From: an uncultured Coriobacteriaceae bacterium
Lineage (GTDB): Bacteria > Actinomycetota > Coriobacteriia > Coriobacteriales > Eggerthellaceae
Length of the DNA: 5,026 nucleotides
Reading direction: 5' to 3'
Assembly: GCA_946623915.1 (NCBI GenBank)
Contig: CAMORQ010000169.1
Location: 1-5,026, forward strand
Position 1 is the stretch's first letter. Every line of letters begins with the position of its first letter. Shown piece after piece: positions 1-5,026 of this stretch. A model generated the notes under the pieces. It was not told the DNA's origin. It ran no database searches and worked only from the letters and a program-made list of their open reading frames with translations. The position numbers and the translations under genes were made by a program.

Positions 1-1
1 C

Positions 2-82
2 GCAGCAGCAGCGGAAGCCGAAGCCGCTGAAGGCGAAGAAGCCGCCGAAGAGGCACCCGCCGAAGAGGCTGCAGAAGAATAA
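2..82 (+). CDS. C-terminal end of an Ala/Glu-rich-tailed protein (partial; possibly ribosomal protein S20)
   Basis: The plus-strand frame beginning at base 2 reads 26 codons made almost only of alanine and glutamate (with one glycine and one proline) and stops at TAA, 80-82. The stop lies 25 bases before a strong hairpin terminator, the usual arrangement for a gene end. The visible part is only a low-complexity acidic tail, so no domain can be identified. Inference from gene order: in Bacillus-type genomes the gene convergent to comEC-holA is rpsT (ribosomal protein S20). An S20 with an acidic Ala/Glu extension is therefore a candidate, but any protein with such a tail (for example a ribosomal protein of an actinobacterium) would look the same. 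The gene starts outside the window. The +3 frame is also open here but is basic and would run through the terminator. Confidence 0.65.
   Translation, partial: AAAAEAEAAEGEEAAEEAPAEEAAEE
44..73 (+). repeat. Two tandem 15-bp units in the Ala/Glu tail
   Basis: The 11-base string gccgaagaggc occurs at 44-54 and again at 59-69, giving a 15-base period that encodes Ala-Glu-Glu-Ala-Pro followed by Ala-Glu-Glu-Ala-Ala. Tandem units of this kind in low-complexity tails probably arise by replication slippage and would let the tail length vary between strains; that is inference. Confidence 0.5.
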
Positions 83-107
83 CAACCGGATTCGTCCGCA
101 TATCAAG

Positions 108-138
108 TTGAAAAAGCCGCGTCATGCGGCTTTTTCAA
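108..138. terminator. Bidirectional intrinsic terminator between convergent genes
   Basis: Bases 108-120 and 126-138 are perfectly complementary (13 bp) around the five-base loop gtcat. The core is gccgc/gcggc, flanked by aaaaa on the left and ttttt on the right, so each strand has a GC stem followed by a T run. The hairpin sits 25 bases after the plus-strand stop at 82 and 10 bases after the minus-strand holA stop (149-151). It can therefore serve both the upstream gene and the thiI/comEA-comEC-holA strand. Confidence 0.9.
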
Positions 139-148
139 TGCGTGAAGA

Positions 149-1132
149 CTAGTACGGTCGGCGGGCGGGCTTCACCACGCCGAGATACCAATGCAAAAAG
201 GCGTCTTCCGGATCGGTTCCGCTTTTCATGGCACGTTCAGCAGCCCTTGCCGTGGCTAAGGCATCGACCAATTCGGCGTCGGTGAACCCCCGAGCCCAAA
301 GCGCATGGTTCTTCACGCGCCAATCGGGTACATGCAGATAGCTTGCCAACGCGCCCGACTGCCCGCGATTTGCCAAACTCTTCGCGGCAATCAGCTCGCG
401 CACACGCGTGACGCACATGGCAAGCAGGGCGTAGGGCGTTGTGGATTCCATACGGCTTCTCAGCTGCAGGCACTTCTGCATGTTCCTGGCGCTGAACGCA
501 TCGACGAACTCCCACGGTTTCGCCTCGGCCGTACGGCTGACCAAACTGGCAACTTCGCTGTCGTTGATCGGGTCGCTGCCCCGGTGAGCAAGCGCGAGCT
601 TGCGCAACTCCGCATCGAGCGCGACGGTGTTCTCCCCCACCAAATCGACGAGCAAGCTGGCCGCCGAATCGGTTATAACCGCACCATGGGATGTGGCCAT
701 AGCCCTTACTTTCGCAGGCAGTTCGCGCAGCTTCGGCGGAGTGCAGTCGATGATGGCCTGGCTGCCTAGCTTTGCCACCGCCTTGTACAGACGGGTGTTC
801 TTGGCCAGTCCAGAAGCCACCAGACACAGCACCGTCGTCGCCGACGGCTGTTCCAGGTAGGCGATTATCTGGTCCTGGTCGGCTTTCTTCAACCGGTCGA
901 CGGCTTCCACGTGCACCAAGCGCACCGTGGATGCGAACGGGAGCGTATTGCACGCAGAAACGATAGCCTCTCCTTCTGCCGATTCGCCGTTGAACGAATC
1001 GAAATTGAAGGATATGTCGCCCTCTTCCTCGACGCGCGCACGCAAGCGTTTCACGACGGTTTGCCGCTTCAGCTCGTCGGTTCCCGTCACCAAATACGCA
1101 GAGAGCAAGGGTTGTTTGCCAGTGTCAGCCAT
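149..1132 (-). CDS. holA: DNA polymerase III subunit delta
   Basis: Delta subunit of the clamp loader; with delta' and tau/gamma it opens the beta sliding clamp and loads it on primed DNA. From the ATG at 1130-1132 the protein has 327 residues, normal for the family. Family-like features are the N-terminal beta strand SAYLVTGTDELK (11-22), the NTLPFASTVRLVHVE region (62-76) of the ATPase-like fold, the LDAELRKLAL helix (172-181), WEFVDAFSARN (207-217), and a helical C-terminal collar domain ending KSGTDPEDAFLHWYLG. The start was chosen because similarity to the family begins right after it. An in-frame ATG at 1181-1183 would add 17 residues and overlap the comEC stop as ATGA, but those residues (MMAHGGVFQDEHCYNEP) do not look like a HolA N-terminus. 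Neither start has a convincing ribosome binding site; AGGATGAG lies about 18 bases before 1132. holA is last in the minus-strand series, just before the terminator. Domain assignment is from recognition of the sequence, not a search. Confidence 0.93.
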   Translation of the reverse strand: MADTGKQPLLSAYLVTGTDELKRQTVVKRLRARVEEEGDISFNFDSFNGESAEGEAIVSACNTLPFASTVRLVHVEAVDRLKKADQDQIIAYLEQPSATTVLCLVASGLAKNTRLYKAVAKLGSQAIIDCTPPKLRELPAKVRAMATSHGAVITDSAASLLVDLVGENTVALDAELRKLALAHRGSDPINDSEVASLVSRTAEAKPWEFVDAFSARNMQKCLQLRSRMESTTPYALLAMCVTRVRELIAAKSLANRGQSGALASYLHVPDWRVKNHALWARGFTDAELVDALATARAAERAMKSGTDPEDAFLHWYLGVVKPARRPY

Positions 1133-1179
1133 AGGTTCATTGTAGCAGTGCTCATCCTGGAATACACCACCATGTGCCA

Positions 1180-3519
1180 TCATCTCGAAGAGACCACGTT
1201 AACGGATTCCTGTTTCACCTGAACCACCACATCCCCCGATACATCAGTCCTGAAAACGGCGACGTCGGCGTCTTCGAGAATCGATATAGTGCCGGGGTCC
1301 GGATGCCCGTATCTGTTGTTGAGGCCCGCGCTCACCAACGCTAGACGCGGAGAAATCGTCGAAAGCTGTTCGGCCGACACGGCGCCTGCAGAGCCGTGGT
1401 GACCCACTTTCAGGATGTCCGCATGGACAAGGTCGCCCTCGCTTTCAAGCGCGGAGAGCACCTCCGATTCCGCATCGCCGCAAAACAGGGCGCTCGCCTC
1501 GCAGGTGCCATCGGCGTCCGCGTCTGCACGCACGTACATGACGATGCTATCGGCGTTTCCCCCTTCCTCTGAAAACGATGCAGGATGGACCACTTCGGCG
1601 CTGAACGCACCCCAGGCAAGCATGTCGCCCGCACGCACTCCTTCAAGCGAGACGCCCGCTGCCGAAGCGCGCAATGACGCGCAGTTGTCGCATGGGCACG
1701 TGATCAGATCGGAAGCCACCACCACACGGTCGACCTCAACGAAATCGAGGATGGAAGGCAAACTGCCGCAATGGTCGTCGTCTGCGTGGGTTATGACTAC
1801 GGCGTCCAAATGCCTTACGTCATGACGCGCCAAGCCCTGCAAGACCGACGAATCTTCGTTGCCCGTATCGACCAGGACGGCACGATGTCCGCTGCGCAGC
1901 ACGAACGCATCGCCCTGCCCCACGTCAATCATGACGATTTCGCAACCATGGCTCGCAGGAAGGACAACGAAGATGCCGCATAACATGGCGAAGATAGTCG
2001 CGAGCGAACCGTATGCGCGTCGTGGCGTTGGCGCAGGCCATTTCCACAGAAGCACTGCCGCGATGGCGATTGTGCCAACCAGTGCAGCACCCATGGGAAC
2101 ATACGACACGGTCGCCGCAAGCGGGACCGACGCAAACGCGCCGACCATCGAGCAAAACCAATCGGCCGCCTCGCACATGATTCCCACAAAAGGAGCTGCA
2201 GGCGCAAACACGGCCGCAAGAAGACCCGCCGCCATGCCACCAACGCAGAGAAACGCGAAGATGGGAGTCGAAACGATGTTGGCCAACGGAGCCACAAGCG
2301 ACGTCTGCCCGAACAGCGCCGCCGACACCAACGACGTGGCCGCGATGGCGGATAGCGTCATGCCCAGCAGTCCGCATAGGTAATCGGCCTTCCCGCGCAT
2401 CAGCACACTTGACCACTGTGCGAAATAAGCGGAAAACAACACGATGCCTGCAGTCGCAAGGGCAGAAAGCAGGAACGAAACCGAAAGGCACAAGTGGGGC
2501 TGCAAGACGATGCAGCCTATAACGCATACGCTGAGCGCATTGACTGAAAACGAAGCGCGCCTTCCAAAATGGGCAGCAAGCGTGCACGAAGCCATTACGC
2601 AGGCGCGCAAGGCCGAATGGGGTGCCCCAGTAAGCAGAACGAACAGAACGCACGATAGAACCTGAGATGCGACGATGCATGCCTTCGGAGCCCGAAGAGC
2701 GCCCATCACAGTCCCAAGCGCAGCGACGGCGATGCTTAAATGGGCACCCGACACGGCAACGAGATGCGCAAGTCCGATGCGCCTGACCTGCGCGTACAAA
2801 TCGCTTTCAAGCAGATCTCGACGATCGCCGAAGACTATCGATCGCATGAATTGCTCGCCCGCCCCTTCATGGACCTTGTACGCCGCAATTCCAGCTTCCC
2901 TGATTCGAGAAACAAAACCGAGAACACCGCCCGGAGCCGAAGAATCGATTTTGCCGGGAGACACGCTTCCAGCTAGACCGCGCCCCCAGTAGTATTCGGC
3001 AGCCGTGTCGGAAGGAGCGCGTATCTCGCAATTGGATACGAACGCGTCCCAGAGTTTCGGCGATGCCCCCGAAGGCATGCTCACGCGCACGAGGAAATCG
3101 CGTCCGTTTTCGTCGCGCGCCCGTGCGACGCCGTACATCCCGAATTCGGACGCATGGACGTCTTCGACGATTTGGAACACGTAGCGTTTGGGGCCCGCAT
3201 GTTCGACGTATGCGCTCTGAACGTGGCCGAGATAGGCAGCCTGAGCCGCACACGACACACCCAAGCTTGCGCCGAGGACGACGAGCACCAAAGGGTTCAT
3301 GCGAGCACATGGGCAGGTTCTGCGCGCTTTTGCGAGAACTAAAGCGCATGTAACCGCGCACGCGATGCCGAAGAACGAGGCGGCGAAGTCCATGGCGGTG
3401 CCACAGCGCATAAGGCCCTTCAAGCATGCCGCAGTGCTTGCCCACAACCCCAAAGCGACAAACAGCAAGGGGGGAACCGCGGGACGCGATAGGTGTTCTT
3501 CGCGACCCGTCACGTGCAT
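1180..3519 (-). CDS. comEC: ComEC/Rec2 family competence protein: DNA-uptake channel with metallo-beta-lactamase domain
   Basis: Integral membrane protein that carries single-stranded DNA across the cytoplasmic membrane during natural transformation. It has 779 residues, typical of full-length ComEC. Layout: hydrophobic segments at about 15-36, 44-64 and 75-95; an extracellular OB-like region (DUF4131 type) at about 105-190; the polytopic Competence domain at about 220-495 with the family motif HLVAVSGAHL (252-261); one more hydrophobic segment at about 505-522; and a C-terminal metallo-beta-lactamase-like domain. That last domain has MIDVGQGDA (530-538), DTG (551-553), HADDDHCG (578-585, the HxDxDH metal site usual in ComEC), CGD (680-682), GHHGS (706-710) and NNRYGHP (734-740), so the proposed DNA-degrading site is intact. 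The ATG at 3517-3519 overlaps comEA by 10 bases; a GTG at 3511-3513 would give a four-base GTGA overlap instead. Tight packing with comEA implies co-transcription and probably translational coupling. A CPCDNC cluster (608-613) in the C-terminal domain is unusual. Confidence 0.96.
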   Translation of the reverse strand: MHVTGREEHLSRPAVPPLLFVALGLWASTAACLKGLMRCGTAMDFAASFFGIACAVTCALVLAKARRTCPCARMNPLVLVVLGASLGVSCAAQAAYLGHVQSAYVEHAGPKRYVFQIVEDVHASEFGMYGVARARDENGRDFLVRVSMPSGASPKLWDAFVSNCEIRAPSDTAAEYYWGRGLAGSVSPGKIDSSAPGGVLGFVSRIREAGIAAYKVHEGAGEQFMRSIVFGDRRDLLESDLYAQVRRIGLAHLVAVSGAHLSIAVAALGTVMGALRAPKACIVASQVLSCVLFVLLTGAPHSALRACVMASCTLAAHFGRRASFSVNALSVCVIGCIVLQPHLCLSVSFLLSALATAGIVLFSAYFAQWSSVLMRGKADYLCGLLGMTLSAIAATSLVSAALFGQTSLVAPLANIVSTPIFAFLCVGGMAAGLLAAVFAPAAPFVGIMCEAADWFCSMVGAFASVPLAATVSYVPMGAALVGTIAIAAVLLWKWPAPTPRRAYGSLATIFAMLCGIFVVLPASHGCEIVMIDVGQGDAFVLRSGHRAVLVDTGNEDSSVLQGLARHDVRHLDAVVITHADDDHCGSLPSILDFVEVDRVVVASDLITCPCDNCASLRASAAGVSLEGVRAGDMLAWGAFSAEVVHPASFSEEGGNADSIVMYVRADADADGTCEASALFCGDAESEVLSALESEGDLVHADILKVGHHGSAGAVSAEQLSTISPRLALVSAGLNNRYGHPDPGTISILEDADVAVFRTDVSGDVVVQVKQESVNVVSSR

Positions 3520-4319
3520 ATAAGGTCGGCAAGTGATGCGTACTTCTTTTCGCCTATGCCCGAAACGCGTTTCAGATCGTCAGGCGATGAAAAGGGGCCG
3601 TCCTGTTCGCGACTTGCGACAATCTTCGCTGCAGTGGCAGGACCCACTCCGGGCAGCGATTCCAACTCTTCCTGCGTTGCCGTGTTGATGTTGACCAAAC
3701 CGGATGCACTCTGGCCCGCTGCAGGCGAACCAACGTCGGAGCCTGCCGCCTGGGCAGGCGCCTGGTCGGCAGGAACATTTTCATCGATCGAAGGAACATG
3801 AACCTGTTCGCCATCGACAAGCACCCTGGCCAAATTGTTGCAATCGGTGTTCGCATCTTGCGTAAAACCGCCGGCCGCCCCGATTGCATCACCCACGCGG
3901 GCCCCTTCGGAGAGCACCACGACCCCCGGATTGGCCACTTTCCCGCTGACGAACACCACAACCTCTGCCGGGCTACCTGCATCCGACGATGCACTGGTGG
4001 ACTCCAATGCAGGCGCGCTTGAATCCCCGCCGAGCGAGCTTTGGCCTTCAGCAGCTCCTTTGTCTACATCCAGCTGCATGGAAGAAGAAGCGGGAGAATC
4101 GAGCGTGAACGTCGAGCCCGACGCAGCGCCCATAACGTTTCCGGCAAACAGCACGCACGCGATTCCCGCCACGACGAGAACGCCTACGAGCACGGGGGCA
4201 GGCGTGTCGGTGGCGTGAGCTTGGGCACGCAGCGATTCTGCAGATTCGACAAAGGGCAAAGCGGGGCCTTTCGGGTCTTTTGCGTCAACGATAGCGAGCA
4301 AGGCCACCAGAAAACTCAT
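3510..4319 (-). CDS. comEA: ComEA family DNA receptor with SLBB and helix-hairpin-helix domains
   Basis: Membrane-anchored receptor that binds double-stranded DNA outside the membrane and passes it to ComEC. From the ATG at 4317-4319 it has 269 residues. In order: an N-terminal stretch of about 42 residues, one transmembrane segment (about 43-65, PVLVGVLVVAGIACVLFAG), a Ser/Ala-rich linker, an SLBB domain (about 119-177, with VSGKVANPGVVVL and AIGAAGGF), a second Pro/Ala/Ser linker, and two helix-hairpin-helix motifs (about 208-266, starting VNINTAT) with the hairpins LPGVGP (222-227) and VSGIGEKKY (252-260). This is the standard ComEA architecture. The start is uncertain. The frame is open to a TTG at 4362-4364. 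The ATG at 4319 has no visible ribosome binding site and lies inside a repeat. A TTG at 4257-4259, preceded by AAAGG seven bases away, would remove 20 residues yet keep the transmembrane segment. The stop overlaps the comEC start, so the two genes are surely one unit. Confidence 0.94.
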   Translation of the reverse strand: MSFLVALLAIVDAKDPKGPALPFVESAESLRAQAHATDTPAPVLVGVLVVAGIACVLFAGNVMGAASGSTFTLDSPASSSMQLDVDKGAAEGQSSLGGDSSAPALESTSASSDAGSPAEVVVFVSGKVANPGVVVLSEGARVGDAIGAAGGFTQDANTDCNNLARVLVDGEQVHVPSIDENVPADQAPAQAAGSDVGSPAAGQSASGLVNINTATQEELESLPGVGPATAAKIVASREQDGPFSSPDDLKRVSGIGEKKYASLADLICT

Positions 4320-4336
4320 CGGGTTGTACCCGGAAA
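4310..4336 (-). repeat. 27-bp direct repeat, copy 2 (over the comEA ATG)
   Basis: Read on the minus strand this copy starts TTTCCGGGTACA, has a six-base variable middle and ends TGAGTTTTC. It matches the copy at 4366-4392 at 24 of 27 positions; all differences are in the middle six bases. The candidate comEA ATG (4317-4319) lies within it. It could be a regulator site or one half of a small duplication of the comEA leader. Confidence 0.75.
4320..4332. promoter_or_regulatory. 13-bp dyad (possible operator) beside the comEA ATG
   Basis: The plus strand reads cgggt-tgt-acccg, a perfect five-base inverted repeat with a three-base centre, ending one base before the comEA ATG at 4317-4319. The corresponding 13 bases in the other repeat copy (4376-4388) match at 11 of 13 and break the symmetry by swapping a G and a T. 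It could be bound by a dimeric regulator or form a small hairpin in the comEA leader. No known operator is recognised, so the function is a guess. Confidence 0.3.
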
Positions 4337-4365
4337 ACCACCAAAAACGCCCCAGAAACGTCAAC

Positions 4366-4392
4366 GAAAACTCAGCGGTGTGTACCCGGAAA
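4366..4392 (-). repeat. 27-bp direct repeat, copy 1 (upstream of comEA)
   Basis: This is the upstream partner of the repeat at 4310-4336, in the same orientation with a 56-base period. It lies wholly in the 94-base gap between the thiI stop and the comEA ATG. Where copy 2 has ATGAGTTTTC, this copy has CTGAGTTTTC followed in frame by CGT TGA, so it resembles a dead version of the comEA start. No clear -35/-10 pair is visible nearby: a TTGACG at 4359-4364 (minus strand) has no acceptable -10 at 16-18 bases. Confidence 0.75.
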
Positions 4393-4413
4393 TGCCCTTC
4401 GGCAGGTCAGGGC

Positions 4414-5026
4414 TTATCTTTTGTAAGCAGGACAGGCGTAATCGTGAATCTCGGTATCTTCACATATCTGCGCAACCCATTCGTCGATGGGAAGCTTTTC
4501 TTCAGCGGCGCGCACAGCGTCGAGTTTTGCGTGCGTTTCGGGATTCCGCGGAATGAACAGCGTGCAGCAATCGGCAGCATCCTGGCTTGAGATATCGAAC
4601 GTCCCCAAATCCTGTGCCTGCTCAATTATGTCCTGCTTGTCCGAGCCGATCAAAGGACGCAGAACCGGCATGTCCACGGCATCATCGGTCGCTGCGATGT
4701 TGTCAAGGGTCTGCGACGCAACCTGACCGAGGCTTTCGCCCGTTACCAGTCCGCGTGCCCGTTCTCGATGGGCAATTTCTTGCGCAACCTTGAACATGAG
4801 GCGACGGTACATGATCACCCGCAATTCAGGTGGAACCGTCGCGGCTATCTGGCGCTGGTAGGACCCGAACGGCACCACGTGAACGCGTGCGATGCATCCG
4901 GTGCGCTCGAGCACATGGGCTATGTCGTCGACGAGGTATTCGCTCGTTGCCGACGCCTCCGGGCGACCGCTAAAGTGAACGCCGATGCACACTGCCCCAC
5001 GGCGAGCCATCTTCCATGTGGCGACG
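4414..5026 (-). CDS. thiI: tRNA 4-thiouridine sulfurtransferase ThiI, C-terminal part (5' end outside window)
   Basis: ThiI adenylates uridine 8 of tRNA and transfers sulfur to make 4-thiouridine; in some bacteria it also feeds thiamine thiazole synthesis. The frame stays open to the window edge, and the first visible codons (VATWKMARRGA) are the helix just after the SGGIDSP PP-loop, so the THUMP domain and the PP-loop itself lie outside. An internal ATG at 5008-5010 is the M of that helix, not the start. Visible family marks, counted from that M, are VTGESLGQVASQT (89-101), the MPVLRPLIGSDKQDI stretch (114-128) and DCCTLFIPRNPETH (147-160), whose Cys corresponds to the conserved Cys344 region of the E. 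coli enzyme. The protein ends about 50 residues later (TAA at 4414-4416), so it lacks the C-terminal rhodanese domain, like the shorter Bacillus-type ThiI. A separate cysteine desulfurase or relay would then be expected to supply sulfur. It is followed by comEA on the same strand after 94 bases with no good terminator between. Confidence 0.93.
   Translation of the reverse strand, partial: VATWKMARRGAVCIGVHFSGRPEASATSEYLVDDIAHVLERTGCIARVHVVPFGSYQRQIAATVPPELRVIMYRRLMFKVAQEIAHRERARGLVTGESLGQVASQTLDNIAATDDAVDMPVLRPLIGSDKQDIIEQAQDLGTFDISSQDAADCCTLFIPRNPETHAKLDAVRAAEEKLPIDEWVAQICEDTEIHDYACPAYKR

Noticed and set aside
3..152. Lys/Pro/Arg-rich open +3 frame at the left edge
   Set aside because: It is the shifted reading of the Ala/Glu repeat, runs through the terminator hairpin and ends inside the holA stop region; the frame ending at 82 has a far more natural gene end.
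324..335. Third copy of the cgggtaca core of the comEA repeat
   Set aside because: Only about eight bases match, it lies inside holA coding sequence, and the second conserved block is missing.
305..769. 154-codon plus-strand frame opposite holA
   Set aside because: Antisense to a full-length, recognisable holA with no supporting domain or ribosome binding site.
1859..2383. 174-codon plus-strand open frame opposite comEC
   Set aside because: It is antisense to the intact comEC membrane domain, has no recognisable domain, and such frames are common at high G+C; the composition looks like a complement shadow.
1925..2680. 251-codon minus-strand frame inside comEC
   Set aside because: Same strand but shifted frame of comEC; rich in Arg, Cys, His and Trp with no family resemblance, typical of an out-of-frame shadow.
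2867..3532. 221-codon minus-strand frame overlapping the comEC start
   Set aside because: Arg-rich shifted reading of comEC; the comEC frame has clear family motifs throughout.
4359..4364. TTGACG as a -35 box for comEA
   Set aside because: No acceptable -10 hexamer at 16-18 bases; the sequence there is GTGGTT-like. A comEA promoter may exist but cannot be placed by eye.
4394..4413. Possible terminator just after thiI (GCCCT/AGGGC stem)
   Set aside because: Only five base pairs with a ten-base loop and no T run after it, so read-through into comEA is more likely.

Overview
The window is high in G+C and gene-dense. It carries a conserved bacterial housekeeping and competence neighbourhood, almost all on the minus strand. 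Protein style and gene order (comEA-comEC-holA, with a terminator and a convergent gene after holA) suggest a high-GC Gram-positive bacterium. My best guess is an actinobacterium of the Coriobacteriia/Eggerthellaceae type, but this is inferred from general appearance and not from a marker gene.

Layout from left to right: (1) The last 26 codons of a plus-strand gene with an alanine/glutamate-rich tail end at 82. (2) A perfect 13-bp hairpin at 108-138, with A and T runs on both flanks, separates it from the convergent minus-strand genes and probably ends transcription both ways. (3) Reading on the minus strand from the right edge, the order is the C-terminal two thirds or so of thiI (4414-5026, running off the window), a 94-base gap, comEA (3510 to about 4319), comEC (1180-3519) and holA (149 to about 1132). 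comEA and comEC overlap by a few bases. comEC and holA either overlap by four bases or lie 47 bases apart, depending on the holA start.

Together, ComEA (membrane-anchored double-stranded DNA receptor) and ComEC (membrane channel with a metallo-beta-lactamase-like domain) form the core of the natural transformation DNA-uptake route. HolA is the delta subunit of the DNA polymerase III clamp loader and is commonly found downstream of comEC. ThiI makes 4-thiouridine in tRNA (and, in some bacteria, supplies sulfur for thiamine) and has no evident functional tie to the com genes.

The one feature not explained by known genes is a pair of imperfect 27-bp direct repeats (24 of 27 identical, 56-bp period) in the thiI-comEA gap. 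The copy nearer comEA contains a 13-bp dyad and runs over the candidate ATG of comEA. It looks like a regulatory site or a small duplication of the comEA leader. I see no RNA gene, CRISPR array, insertion sequence or novel defence-type system. The many other open frames are antisense or shifted shadows of these genes, as expected at this base composition.
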